NCBI RefSeq assembly: GCF_000238775.2
Contig: NZ_AFEJ02000005.1
Span: forward strand, 186,001 to 250,000
Length of the DNA: 64,000 bases
DNA from: Acaryochloris sp. CCMEE 5410
Lineage (GTDB): Bacteria; Cyanobacteriota; Cyanobacteriia; Thermosynechococcales; Thermosynechococcaceae
Reading direction: 5' to 3'
Within the stretch, counting starts at the first letter, position 1. Each line of letters begins with the position of its first letter. Both the position numbers and the translations under genes were made by a program. The notes under the pieces are model-generated. The model was not told where the DNA came from. It searched no databases and saw only the letters and a list, made by a program, of their open reading frames with translations. Shown here one piece after another: positions 26,602 through 36,069 of this stretch.

Positions 26602-27042
26602 ATGAAAAAAATTACAGAATTTCTTGAACCCCTCCAGCAAGTGCTGGCTAATCCCGTAATCGCCAGTATCTTGGAGGTCGTTCTAGGTGTCATTGTCATT
26701 GCAATAGTTTTCCGCATCGCCAGTGCTTCATTACCGCGTTATGTTCGAGACTCAGATCGGCGCTATCGGATTCGTAAATCATTCAATTTCATCAGCTATA
26801 TTTTGATGTTATTGTTTGCCGCGAGTGTGCTGAGTGATAGCCTAGGCCAACTCACGGTAATCTTAGGGGTCACGGGTGCGGGGATTGCCTTTGCTCTCCA
26901 AGAAGTAATTGCGAGTCTTGTGGGTTGGGCAGCGATTTCATTGGGCCAATTCTATAAGCCAGGGGACCGGGTTCAGCTTGGCGGTATCGTCGGTGACGTG
27001 ATTGACATCAGCATTCTACGAACGACGCTAATGGAATGCGGA
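26602..27042 (+). pseudogene. MscS-family mechanosensitive channel, truncated by an IS6 remnant
   Basis: Starts MKKITEFLEPLQQ at 26602. The pore helix GVTGAGIAFALQEVIASLVG and beta-domain start FYKPGDRVQLGGIVGDV are intact, as is SILRTTLM. After MECG the frame enters IS6-family sequence and stops at 27081. The C-terminal cytoplasmic vestibule is missing and is not found downstream within the window. Confidence 0.8.
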
Positions 27043-27534
27043 GTCTGGTTCTCCTTCAGGGATACGTTCTTCTTCCTTTAACCGCTCAACAGCAGGGGGA
27101 TACGCTGGATTTTTATCCACATTGATCACCCGAGGTTCATGGGTATGAACCGCATTGAGTGCTTTGGCCAGAAAGCGCTTTGCAGCCTTTGCATCCCGCT
27201 TTGCTGTGAGTAAAAAGTCGAGCGTGTAGCCATCAGAATCAACCGCTCAATTAAGGTATCGCCACTTTTTGCGGATTTTGATGTAAAATTCATCGACTCT
27301 CCAGGAGCCATTGGTAGGCTTGAGATGTCTGCGACAGCACTTGTCCAGCTCAGGGGAATATTTGAGAACCCACCGATTGATGCTGCTGTGATCAACCTCT
27401 AATCCTCGCTCAAACATCATCTCTTCTAAATCTCGATAGCTGAGGGGAAAACGGCAATACAAGCGGACATTAAGCAGGATGATCTCAGATTGGGATTGGT
27501 ATTGACGCTATTTAAATTGGTCAGCAGTTTTCAT
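27043..27534 (-). pseudogene. IS6-family transposase remnant
   Basis: ATG at 27534; MKTADQFK is followed by an in-frame TAG where the family has tryptophan, then LYCRFPLSYRDLEEMMFERG and VDHSSINRWVLKYSPEL with WRVDEFYIKI. A TGA then replaces arginine before AVDSDGYTLDFLLTA. The C-terminus is lost at the MscS junction, near EERIPEGEPDS. Two nonsense codons and a truncation mean it is inactive. No inverted repeats were found. Confidence 0.88.
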
Positions 27535-27799
27535 CGATAGGAGAGAAAAGAAGTACAGCCTACTAGATTACGATTGGTTCTCAGCTCAGACTCTATTTTT
27601 GCGACACAACTGCTTGATGAGTGTCTTAATGCGCTTTCGTAGTGCTATATCGCAATATCCTTTGTTTTCGAATAAAGAAGTGAGGTGTTCTCACCAAACT
27701 TCCAAAAAGTGAAAAAGAAAAAGTGAATAGGTCAATCATTAAACACTTTTCTTGAGAACTTAGTTTTACTTGAAACGTAAATTAACTATCCTGCTTAAG
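27535..27799. other. AT-rich intergenic flank
   Basis: No gene. It links the IS6 remnant to the structured element at 27800. Nothing else was recognised. Confidence 0.4.
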
Positions 27800-28029
27800 C
27801 CTCCGGTTTAACCGGAGGACTCGTAAGGTTTAACCTTTACCGCGGTCATAGCCTCATCCAAAAATTTGGGTGTTGCAAACCCAACAAGCTTTAGCCTTAC
27901 AGTACGACTTCAGTGTGACAGCAGCGTGTTATGGAGATGTGCTGCCGTCAATATCAAAAGTGAGAGTTTATGACCAGTGATTAAAATCCCCTTTAAGGGG
28001 TTCTTCCAACCCTCCGGTTTTACCGGAGG
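27800..28029 (+). ncRNA. Stand-alone HEARO/omega-RNA-like structured element
   Basis: A 230-nt non-coding element bounded by two 19-nt palindromes, CCTCCGGTTTAACCGGAGG at 27800-27818 and CCTCCGGTTTTACCGGAGG at 28011-28029. Between them are nested stems: GTAAGG (27823-27828) with CCTTAC (27895-27900); TTGGGT (27866-27871) with ACCCAA (27879-27884); GACAGCAGC (27917-27925) with GCTGCCGTC (27941-27949, one mismatch); and CCCCTT/AAGGGG (27988-28000). The design, a guide-like scaffold inside IS200/IS605-superfamily-type hairpin ends, recalls the HEARO/omega RNA that accompanies IscB. No IscB or TnpB gene is adjacent. Family assignment is from memory of the architecture and must be tested by covariance search. 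Confidence 0.5.
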
Positions 28030-28260
28030 TGTTTGACTATCCACTTTTTCAAGTAAAGAATATTTTTCTGAATAATCATTTACTTATACCTCCTCATAAA
28101 GTTCTCACAATATTTCCACACTATTAAGTAGCAAGTCAAAGAAGTTCGAGCATGAAGGCTCTTCACAGATTCCCTCAAGCTTAGAGGACTAATAAAACAT
28201 ACAAAACTGTATTCGCTAAATATCTGCTATCTCTATACATCAGATAAAGGAGCAAGGATT

Positions 28261-28683
28261 ATGAAGCACTTTCGTAAACAGTTGTTAGTTTTTGGTCTAG
28301 TGATACTGACATGTATGGGAATGACATTTAGTTTTCAAGTACCTGTTTACGCAGGAGAAATATTAGAACAGCCGATTAATTCTGTTCAAGTCTCAGACCC
28401 ACAGTCAATACCAAGCAAAGAATCCTGTATACCCATTGGTGAAAAAATTGATTTAAACAACGCAAACGCATTAGCCTTTAAGGATTGCCCAGGCTATTAT
28501 CCAACGCTTGCTAAAAAGATAATTAACAATGGACCCTTTGAGACTGTTGACGAAGTCCTCAATATCCGAGGTTTAAATTTAAAGCAGAAACAACTCCTTG
28601 AAGATAAGCTGGACTTTTTTACCGTATCTGAACCTAAAACTGATCTCGCTACTCGAATGCCACCTCGTCCTATGATGCGTTAG
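28261..28683 (+). CDS. psbU: PsbU-like extrinsic photosystem II protein
   Basis: 140 residues with a signal peptide (LLVFGLVILTCMGMTFSF, cleavage near VYA-GE). The mature part has GEKIDLNNANALAF, YYPTLAKKIINNGPFETVDE and VLNIRGLNLKQKQLLEDKLD, the helix-hairpin-helix core of PsbU. PsbU sits on the lumenal face of photosystem II and stabilises the oxygen-evolving cluster. This copy carries two extra cysteines and lacks the usual YNNGIYR-type C-terminal tail, ending in TRMPPRPMMR. It is probably a divergent paralog; ComEA-type DNA-binding proteins share the fold but not these signatures. Confidence 0.8.
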   Translation: MKHFRKQLLVFGLVILTCMGMTFSFQVPVYAGEILEQPINSVQVSDPQSIPSKESCIPIGEKIDLNNANALAFKDCPGYYPTLAKKIINNGPFETVDEVLNIRGLNLKQKQLLEDKLDFFTVSEPKTDLATRMPPRPMMR

Positions 28684-28829
28684 CTGACTTGTAAGCAGGG
28701 TAGTTAAGAACAAGGACATGAAGGCGTAAAAACTGACGTCATTGAATTGTTCTAGCTAAATATCTTAAACATTCTGAGAACTACCCATTTCGATTTCTGA
28801 CGATAACAATCACAACTCAATCTTTTCCT

Positions 28830-29924
28830 ATGAACTATGCACTATCTCCCCCAGATAAATGGTTCACGACCACCCCCCAACCACTTTTTGACTCCTGGTG
28901 GAAAACTCTTAAAGCTTTACGTCCTCTGAATAACGCTCTTGGGATAGATCTGGGAACTTCCAATACTTTGATTTATAGCCACATCGAAGGGGTTGTACTC
29001 AATGAAGCCTCAATTATTGCCATCAATCAATTGACTCAAACTCCAGTTTCTGTGGGCAATACTGCTAGACAGTTGTTAGGACGTACTAGCACACCAGTAG
29101 CAGTATTACGTCCCGTCAGAAATGGGGTTATAGCAGACCTCAAACTGACCCAGATCATGTTGCAATCCTTCATTCGCAAAGCTCAACAGGGAACCCGAAT
29201 CTTTCGCCCTCGCCTCGTCCTTGGCTGTTCTTGTGGTGCAACAAGTGTAGAGCGCGAAGCTTTGACTGAAGCAGCTTTGGAAGCAGGCGCAAGAGACGTT
29301 GTTCTGATTGATGAACCCATTGCTGCAGCTTTGGGGATAGGACTGCCAATTACGAAACCAAAAGGTAACCTCATCATTGATATTGGTGGTGGTACTACAG
29401 AGATGGCGGTTATATGCTCTTCTCATGTCATTGATAGTCAAGTCATTTCCATAGCAGGAGATAGTTTTAATCAAGCCATCGTTGACTATCTCAGACAAAC
29501 CTTCCAGGTCCATATTGGGGAATTGACAGCCGAAAGTCTCAAAATTCAATTTGGTTCTGCTTCGGACTCGGCCTGTAATGATACGCCAATGGAAATTTTA
29601 GGGGTTAATGTGGGGTCGGGATTACCCCAACGACTAGAAATCAATAGTGGTGAATTGCGGGATGCCATATCCATTCCGTTGCATAAGATATCGGTAGCTC
29701 TACTCAACTTTCTGGAAAGGACCCATCCTGAGTTAGTTAGCGATATTGCTGAGCGAGGAATCATGGTAACGGGAGGTGGGGCTTTACTCTCCGGCATTGA
29801 TACGTTTTTTCAAGATTTGACCCATCTACCTGTTCATATCTCCCCCAATCCATTAAACAGCGTTGTTTTGGGAACAGGCAAGATTCTTGAATATGAGCAT
29901 CAATCCAGCTACAGCTTCGCTTAA
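28830..29924 (+). CDS. mreB: MreB-family actin-like protein
   Basis: 364 residues. Phosphate-1 motif GIDLGTSNTLIYSH near residue 39, phosphate-2 IIDIGGGTTEMAVI near 182, and adenosine loop MVTGGGALLSGID near 312. MreB polymerises on the inner membrane to direct cell-wall synthesis. Compared with chromosomal MreB it has a longer N-terminus and several changes, so it may be a specialised paralog or a filament for another purpose. It is preceded by psbU and followed by the DHOD-like gene. Confidence 0.88.
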   Translation: MNYALSPPDKWFTTTPQPLFDSWWKTLKALRPLNNALGIDLGTSNTLIYSHIEGVVLNEASIIAINQLTQTPVSVGNTARQLLGRTSTPVAVLRPVRNGVIADLKLTQIMLQSFIRKAQQGTRIFRPRLVLGCSCGATSVEREALTEAALEAGARDVVLIDEPIAAALGIGLPITKPKGNLIIDIGGGTTEMAVICSSHVIDSQVISIAGDSFNQAIVDYLRQTFQVHIGELTAESLKIQFGSASDSACNDTPMEILGVNVGSGLPQRLEINSGELRDAISIPLHKISVALLNFLERTHPELVSDIAERGIMVTGGGALLSGIDTFFQDLTHLPVHISPNPLNSVVLGTGKILEYEHQSSYSFA

Positions 29925-30189
29925 GCAGATTGAATCAAGCTATTTGATAGGGGTTATATCCCAATACAGTTGAACTATTTGAATTAAGGACTGATTGCTA
30001 ACTCAGGTCATCTTCAGTCTTATCAATCGTCCACAACATGCACAGCTTTATGGAGTGCTCTTTATACCAATGGGTGATGGGATTTCTTCATACTATCCTC
30101 AAACTCAATGCTTAGTTTATGGAGCGGTTTATCCTGCATCGATATCGCTGGTAACCGTTAGATCGTTCCACCTTGCAGGAGGCTAACAG

Positions 30190-31209
30190 ATGGATTTAAG
30201 TACGACGTATTTAGGGATGAGACTCCGTTCTCCCCTTGTGGTTGGGGCCTGTGCGCCATTATCAGAAAAGATTGATCATCTACGTCATATGGAAGATGCA
30301 GGCGCTGCCGCTATCGTTTTGCACTCACTGTTTGAAGAACAATTACGTCAAGATCGGCTTGGGTTTCATCATCATCTCACCCACGGCACCGAAAGTTTTG
30401 CAGAAGCCCTCTCCTATTGTCCAGAACCTGACGTCTTTCATGTGGGGCCAGAGCAGTATCTTGAGCATATCCATCAAGCCAAAACCATCGTTGATACTCC
30501 CATCATTGCTAGTCTGAATGGGGCTACGATTGGGGGATGGACAGACTACGCTAAAAAAATAGAGGAAGCTGGTGCCGATGCCCTGGAATTAAATATTTAC
30601 ACCGTCCCCACTGAGATGGCGATTGCAGGGGCAGAAATCGAGCAAAGCTATATTGATATCGTTCATACCGTTACTTCCACAGTTAATATTCCAGTAGCTA
30701 TTAAGCTCAGCCCTTTCTTTAGCAATCTAGCTTATATGGCAAAACGGTTAACGGATGCAGGGGTGAATGGCCTTGTCCTTTTTAATCGTTTTTATCAGCC
30801 AGATATCGATATAGAAACCCTAGAAGTCAGGCCCAATCTACTGCTCAGTACACCACAGGATATAAGATTACCGCTACGTTGGATCGCCATTCTCTACGGA
30901 ACGCTGCCTGTGGACTTTGCAGCTACGAGCTGTATTCATACAGCAGCGGATGTCTTGAAAATGATGATGGTTGGAGCCAACGCCACGATGCTGGTGAGCG
31001 TCTTAATCCGGCACGGCATCGATCATCTTCGCACGCTTGAGCATGCCCTATGCCAGTGGCTAGAGGAGCATGAGTATGAGTCGATTCAGCAACTTCAGGG
31101 GAGTATGAGCCAGGTTAATTGTCCAGACCCTAGCGCATTTGAACGTGTTCAATATATAGAAGCTTTGCAAACTTATCATCCCTTAGGATTGATGCCGATG
31201 AGGGTCTAA
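30190..31209 (+). CDS. Dihydroorotate dehydrogenase-like flavoprotein
   Basis: 339 residues with the TIM-barrel FMN-binding fold of the DHOD family: LRSPLVVGACAPLS at the N-terminus, IIASLNGATIGGWTDYA, DALELNIYTVPTE, PVAIKLSPFFSN and MMMVGANATMLVS. In cyanobacteria DHOD-like proteins of this type occur with pyruvate:ferredoxin oxidoreductase and fermentation genes; the role in pyrimidine synthesis is doubtful. It heads a run of carbon-metabolism genes here (pfkA and hypD follow). Confidence 0.8.
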   Translation: MDLSTTYLGMRLRSPLVVGACAPLSEKIDHLRHMEDAGAAAIVLHSLFEEQLRQDRLGFHHHLTHGTESFAEALSYCPEPDVFHVGPEQYLEHIHQAKTIVDTPIIASLNGATIGGWTDYAKKIEEAGADALELNIYTVPTEMAIAGAEIEQSYIDIVHTVTSTVNIPVAIKLSPFFSNLAYMAKRLTDAGVNGLVLFNRFYQPDIDIETLEVRPNLLLSTPQDIRLPLRWIAILYGTLPVDFAATSCIHTAADVLKMMMVGANATMLVSVLIRHGIDHLRTLEHALCQWLEEHEYESIQQLQGSMSQVNCPDPSAFERVQYIEALQTYHPLGLMPMRV

Positions 31210-31335
31210 AGCTTTCAAAGAAACACTCAAGCTAAACGATCTAAATCTTGATTGAGACGGTCAACTGACCCTTCAAAATTCATCCCTTTCTGATCAGTCT
31301 GTTCTTGTTTTGAAGCCATTGTTTCATCCATTTCT

Positions 31336-32493
31336 ATGCACCAAGCTAAACGGATCGGTATCCTCACCAGCGGTGGTGACTGCCCTGGGCTTAATGCCAT
31401 TATTCGGGCAGTTATTAAATGTGCGACTCACAAAGGGTGGGAGGTGTTTGGCATTCCCTATGGCACCCAAGGCTTTATTAATCTTGAATTAGGACACTGT
31501 ACTCCTGAGGACCTGAGGTTAAAAGAGCATGGATATGATGTCCCAGGATTGTTAGGGGGATTAGATATTTTGCAATTCCTCAGTGGCAGTATCTTGGGGG
31601 CATTAAACAAAGGGAATCCGAGTGATCCTGCGATCGCACAAGAAATTTTGCAGGGTTTTCAACGCTTGAATCTTGACGCACTGATTGCCATTGGTGGGGA
31701 TGGGAGTTTGGATATTATTGACGACCTTGCCCAGAAAGGGCAGTGGCGGTGGGTGGCAATACCAAAAACCATCGATAATGACGTGCCCTTTACGGAAATT
31801 TCATTGGGGTTTGATACTGCCATTAATACCGTTACGAGATCACTCTACGATCTCACATTCACGGCAGCGAGCCATGATCGAATCATGGTCGTTCAGGTGA
31901 TGGGACGTGATGCCGGACATTTGGCACTCCATTCAGGTATTGCGGGGGGCGCAGATGTAATTTTAATTCCAGAGTTAACCCCATGCTTGAACCCGTCCGT
32001 GATTGATCAAGTGTGTCGTCAAATTGCCGTGCTTCGACAAGGCGGCCGCCGTTTTGCTTTAGTCGTGATTGCTGAAGGGGTGCGCAGACCAGATGGTCTA
32101 AAAGTCGCAAGCATTTGTGACTTTTTAGCTCAACAGATTCAGGTTCAAAGTCAGACGTTATGTTCGTCCGGTAATCCTAAGTTCTGTAGTCTTCAAGAAG
32201 TGGATTCTCGGGCAATCATTTTGGGGCATATCCAGCGAAGCGGGGTGCCTACAGCCTTTGATCGTTTATTGGCAGCTCGCTTTGGCAGGGAAGCCGTTGA
32301 TCTTATCTCTCAACATCATTACAACCGTCTCGTGGTTTGGGAGAACGGCGAAGTTGCGAGTAAACCCTTAACGGAAGTTATCCCCAAAATCAAGGATTGT
32401 CATCGAGAGAAAAAATGTCCAGATCCAGTTGATCCACAAGGGGGATTGGTGCAGACGGCTAAGGAATTAGGGATTTATGTTGGAACATCATGA
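31336..32493 (+). CDS. pfkA: 6-phosphofructokinase
   Basis: 385 residues. [42 protein letters not shown] and [10 protein letters not shown] identify PFK. At the diagnostic positions it has glycine in GGDG and lysine in PKTIDND, a mixed signature that is usually ATP-dependent but shares the lysine of PPi-dependent enzymes. It catalyses the committed glycolytic step from fructose 6-phosphate. The stop overlaps the hypD start by four bases, so the two are coupled. Confidence 0.93.
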   Translation: MHQAKRIGILTSGGDCPGLNAIIRAVIKCATHKGWEVFGIPYGTQGFINLELGHCTPEDLRLKEHGYDVPGLLGGLDILQFLSGSILGALNKGNPSDPAIAQEILQGFQRLNLDALIAIGGDGSLDIIDDLAQKGQWRWVAIPKTIDNDVPFTEISLGFDTAINTVTRSLYDLTFTAASHDRIMVVQVMGRDAGHLALHSGIAGGADVILIPELTPCLNPSVIDQVCRQIAVLRQGGRRFALVVIAEGVRRPDGLKVASICDFLAQQIQVQSQTLCSSGNPKFCSLQEVDSRAIILGHIQRSGVPTAFDRLLAARFGREAVDLISQHHYNRLVVWENGEVASKPLTEVIPKIKDCHREKKCPDPVDPQGGLVQTAKELGIYVGTS

Positions 32494-33596
32494 AGTTTGT
32501 CGATGAGTATCGAGATCCTGACTTGATCAAGTATTGGGTACGCGAGATTGATCATCTGGTAACACAGCCTTGGACCATTATGGAAATTTGTGGTGGGCAA
32601 ACTCATACGATTGTGAAGCATGGAATTGATCAACTTTTACCAAAAGCGATCACCTTGATTCATGGGCCAGGATGTCCCGTCTGCGTGACACCAGTAGCAT
32701 TAATTGATGATGCAATTACACTAGCCAAAACCCCTGGAGTGATGCTCTGTTCTTTTGGGGATATGTTGCGAGTACCCGGAACTAAGGGGGATCTGTTATC
32801 TGCAAAGGCACAAGGCGGAGTGGTACGGATAGTGTATTCATCCTTAGATGCCCTGAAGTTAGCTCAAGCCAATCCAGACCAACAAATTATGTTCTTTGCG
32901 GTGGGGTTTGAGACAACGGTACCAGCAACAGCGATGGCGGTATATCAAGCCCATCAGCTAAGGATATCTAATTTTTCAGTCCTCGTAGCCCACGTCTTGG
33001 TCCCACCAGCGATGGAAGCAATTTTGTCTGCACCAAACTGTTTAGTACAGGGATTTCTAGCAGCTGGGCATGTGTGTACGGTGATGGGGTATACAGCCTA
33101 TGAGGCGATCGCAACTCAATATCACACCCCAATTGTAGTGACGGGATTTGAGCCCGTTGACATTCTGCAAGGTATCTACCGCTGCATCCATCAACTGGAA
33201 GTCGGCAAAGCAGTGGTGGAGAATCAATATTCTCGTGTGGTTCAATCCAACGGAAATTCTGAAGCGCAACAACTGATGGCAGAGGTATTTGTGCCTAGTG
33301 ATCGTCAATGGCGAGGTCTAACCACCATTCCCAATAGTGGTCTAAAGTTCCGTCCCAGGTATGCCCATCTGGATGCCCAGGCACTTTTACCCACAAATTC
33401 CAATACTTCAGATGGTGTTGCTCCTGCCCCTGAGATCAATTGCATCAGCGGCAAGATTCTTCAAGGGGTTCTAAAGCCACCCGATTGCTCTGCCTTTGGA
33501 CACCAATGCACACCAGAGCACCCGCTTGGTGCACCTATGGTTTCCTCCGAAGGTGCTTGTGCGGCCTACTATCGATATCGTCAATTCAGGGTTTAA
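32490..33596 (+). CDS. hypD: Hydrogenase maturation protein HypD
   Basis: 368 residues. [38 protein letters not shown] and [14 protein letters not shown] are HypD signatures, and the C-terminal cysteines ([34 protein letters not shown]) ligate its 4Fe-4S cluster. HypD with HypC carries the Fe(CN)2CO unit during [NiFe]-hydrogenase assembly. hypE is at 41684, but hypA, B, C and F are not in the window. Confidence 0.96.
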   Translation: MKFVDEYRDPDLIKYWVREIDHLVTQPWTIMEICGGQTHTIVKHGIDQLLPKAITLIHGPGCPVCVTPVALIDDAITLAKTPGVMLCSFGDMLRVPGTKGDLLSAKAQGGVVRIVYSSLDALKLAQANPDQQIMFFAVGFETTVPATAMAVYQAHQLRISNFSVLVAHVLVPPAMEAILSAPNCLVQGFLAAGHVCTVMGYTAYEAIATQYHTPIVVTGFEPVDILQGIYRCIHQLEVGKAVVENQYSRVVQSNGNSEAQQLMAEVFVPSDRQWRGLTTIPNSGLKFRPRYAHLDAQALLPTNSNTSDGVAPAPEINCISGKILQGVLKPPDCSAFGHQCTPEHPLGAPMVSSEGACAAYYRYRQFRV

Positions 33597-33775
33597 GGCA
33601 GTAAACTTCACTGCATCACTTGGCTCATAAGATCTTCAGCATTGCTTCATATTCTGAAGTTAGAGAGAATCTCAGCTTTATAGATTGTAGTTGAGACCTC
33701 ATTTTAAAGGTTGAAGGATGTTGTTACTTGAAATCAAGGGAGGACACATACCCTCAACTGCAGGAGGTGTTGATA

Positions 33776-33964
33776 ATGATGCCGACAAAGAAGCCATCCA
33801 ATTCCAAACGGGCAAACGCTAAATCCAAGAAATCGAAGCATCGACGACGTAAAGAAATATACCGACAAAAGGTAGTCAGTCTTGGCGTACCTCAAAAGCC
33901 ATTGCAATCTCGTTTACCAGAATCCACTCATGAAAAATTGAGTGATTGGGAAGCAGCATCTTAA
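33776..33964 (+). CDS. Small basic protein
   Basis: 62 residues from the ATG at 33776 (AGGAGGT upstream). The N-terminal half is very basic (KRANAKSKKSKHRRRKE), suggesting RNA, DNA or ribosome binding. No family recognised. It ends 235 bp before the convergent hsp20 gene. Confidence 0.55.
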   Translation: MMPTKKPSNSKRANAKSKKSKHRRRKEIYRQKVVSLGVPQKPLQSRLPESTHEKLSDWEAAS

Positions 33965-34138
33965 AGAGTGACTTACCAAAATCTTTGGTCACTCAGGCTA
34001 TTCAAGAGATATTTCCTGCATCTTCGGGTACCTAGTACTCATTCTATTGTTCGAGGCTGATGGGAAGCTGGCCTGCATCTGAAACATGAATTTACGGGAG
34101 TGGCAACAGTTCCCGTGGGTAATCGGTAGAAAATAGCA

Positions 34139-34175
34139 CTGTGATCGTATCTCGAGAAAGGAGATACGATCACAG
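34139..34175. terminator. Perfect 15-bp hairpin between convergent genes
   Basis: CTGTGATCGTATCTC (34139-34153) pairs with GAGATACGATCACAG (34161-34175), loop of 7 nt. It sits between the small basic gene and the oppositely oriented hsp20. No T tract on either side, so it is a non-canonical bidirectional terminator or an RNA end stabiliser. Confidence 0.6.
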
Positions 34176-34199
34176 CCTCACGAAACAGCAATAGATTGT

Positions 34200-34688
34200 C
34201 TAGCTAACTTCCACTTTTACAGACTTTTTCATATCCTCTTCAGACTTCGATAAGGTGAGACTCAAGACCCCATTGTTGTATTCTGCTTGAACGTTATCGG
34301 TCTTAATAGGACTAGGCATGGGGATAACGCGTTCAAATTTTCCATAGTGGAATTCAGATCGAACGGTCCCTTCTGACTCTGCTTCAATTTCAGTCTTGCG
34401 TTCTCCTCGGATATAAACGGCATCTTTGGTGACTTCAATATCAAGATCCTTAGCATCAAGACCAGGAAGTTCAAATTTGAGATGGATTTCTTGATCAGTT
34501 TCGTCCATTTCTGCGGATGGCATAAAGGTAAGACTCTTTTCTCCATCGCTCTTAGAAATTGGCATTAACCGTCCAAACATCCGATCCATCTCTCGTCGCC
34601 AGCTTTCTAGTTCCTGGAAAGGTTCCCAACCTAATGGATACATGCGCTCAAAACTACGGAACGGATCACGAAGGACAATAGACATCAT
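34200..34688 (-). CDS. Small heat-shock protein, Hsp20/alpha-crystallin family
   Basis: 162 residues. PSAEMDETDQEIHLKFELPG, then KDLDIEVTKDAVYIRGERK and FERVIPMPSPI form the alpha-crystallin domain; the end VKVEVS is a variant of the C-terminal IxI oligomer anchor. It is an ATP-independent holdase. Hsp20 genes occur in hypoxia or dormancy clusters of other bacteria together with Usp and PFK, as here. Confidence 0.93.
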   Translation of the reverse strand: MMSIVLRDPFRSFERMYPLGWEPFQELESWRREMDRMFGRLMPISKSDGEKSLTFMPSAEMDETDQEIHLKFELPGLDAKDLDIEVTKDAVYIRGERKTEIEAESEGTVRSEFHYGKFERVIPMPSPIKTDNVQAEYNNGVLSLTLSKSEEDMKKSVKVEVS

Positions 34689-34879
34689 TACGCCTCCTCG
34701 CTATTACGACTGTTTTGGGGGCTCCCCACAGAAGTTTTATAAAGCACCGTTATGTTTGAAACGATTGGGGAGTCATCTCCTTCTACTTTGAATTTAAAAA
34801 ATAAACTTGATGAATTTGTGAAGGTTTCCCTGCACCAACAGTATTGAGAGATATACATCTAGCCATAGAGGAATCAGCA

Positions 34880-35890
34880 ATGCGAGCAATGCAACTAGAT
34901 GCCCCTGGTCAACTTCTCAGGTTGGTAGAACGCCCCATCCCCATCCCTAATCCTCACCAACTTCTATTGCGGATTCATATTTGTGGGGTTTGTCGAACCG
35001 ATTTACATATTGTTGATGGCGAGCTACCAGACCCAAAACTACCGCTTATTTTGGGACATCAGATTGTGGGTACTGTGATTGAATTGGGTGAACAAGTGAC
35101 AGGATTCAAACAAGGCGATCGCATTGGTGTTCCCTGGTTGGGACGAACCTGTAACTGCTGCCGATACTGCCTTTCAGGCCGGGAGAATCTTTGCGATCAA
35201 GCCCGGTTTATGGGCTATAACCTAGACGGTGGTTTTGCTGAATATGCAGTGGCCGATGCCCAGTTCTGCTTTCCCATTCCTGAAGAGTATCCTGATCAAC
35301 AGGCAGCCCCACTACTCTGCGCAGGTCTCATTGGCTATCGATCCTATCGCATGGTGGGCAAGGCCGAACGGATTGGTTTCTATGGCTTTGGCGCAGCGGC
35401 CCATATCTTAATTCAGGTGGCCAATTATCAAGGACGTCAGATCTATGCTTTTACCCGACCTGGGGATATACAAGCACAGCAGTTTGCCCGTGAACTTGGG
35501 GCGGTATGGTCCGGGGGATCTGATGAAAGTCCACCCCAAAGCCTAGATGCTGCGATTATTTTTGCCCCTGTCGGGTCTTTGGTGCCAGCGGCCTTGACGG
35601 CTGTCACTAAAGCAGGGGTGGTGGTTTGTGCCGGTATTCATATGAGTGATATTCCTAGCTTTCCTTACAAAAGTTTGTGGGAGGAACGTTCTATTCGCTC
35701 AGTGGCCAATCTCACGCGCCAAGATGGGGAAGAATTTCTGACTTTAGCCCCTCAAATTCCCATTCAAACGCAAGTCCAGGCTTTTCCGCTGAGTACTGCC
35801 AATGAGGCACTGTCGGCATTGAGGAATGGAAAGGTGACTGGAGCCGTAGCTTTAGTAATGACTGATGAGTCAGGTCAAAAGGACTTTTAA
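34880..35890 (+). CDS. Zinc-dependent alcohol dehydrogenase
   Basis: 336 residues from the ATG at 34880 (GAGGA upstream). The catalytic zinc site is CGVCRTDLHIVDGE and GHQIVG; the structural zinc site is CNCCRYCLSGRENLC. The coenzyme loop is FYGFGAAAHILIQ. These oxidise alcohols or reduce aldehydes with NAD(P)H, for example regenerating NAD+ in fermentation. It is flanked by hsp20 and an ABC exporter. Confidence 0.93.
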   Translation: MRAMQLDAPGQLLRLVERPIPIPNPHQLLLRIHICGVCRTDLHIVDGELPDPKLPLILGHQIVGTVIELGEQVTGFKQGDRIGVPWLGRTCNCCRYCLSGRENLCDQARFMGYNLDGGFAEYAVADAQFCFPIPEEYPDQQAAPLLCAGLIGYRSYRMVGKAERIGFYGFGAAAHILIQVANYQGRQIYAFTRPGDIQAQQFARELGAVWSGGSDESPPQSLDAAIIFAPVGSLVPAALTAVTKAGVVVCAGIHMSDIPSFPYKSLWEERSIRSVANLTRQDGEEFLTLAPQIPIQTQVQAFPLSTANEALSALRNGKVTGAVALVMTDESGQKDF

Positions 35891-35927
35891 CGTTTGAGGC
35901 TTCCTCACGTCCGAGAACGCTAATCCT

Positions 35928-35971
35928 TTGAGAAAGTTGTGAGTGTCCTTGCTACTTCACAACTTTCTCAA
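35928..35971. terminator. Perfect 15-bp hairpin after adh
   Basis: TTGAGAAAGTTGTGA (35928-35942) pairs with TCACAACTTTCTCAA (35957-35971), loop 14 nt, no T tract. It lies 38 bp after the alcohol dehydrogenase stop. Confidence 0.6.
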
Positions 35972-36069
35972 GCTTGAAATCTAAGTTCAAACTAATGTGC
36001 CAAAGAGTTTTTACATGCCGAGCCAGGGATATTACGGAAATAAGTCTTGTCGTGACGATGGTTTTAGCC

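Noticed and set aside
28261-28683. ComEA-type competence protein
   Set aside because: The helix-hairpin-helix matches, but GEKIDLNN and LYPTLAKKI-like spacing with a cyanobacterial signal peptide fit PsbU better.
29995-30189. Short frame before the DHOD-like gene
   Set aside because: No start signal or homology; probably leader DNA of the next gene.
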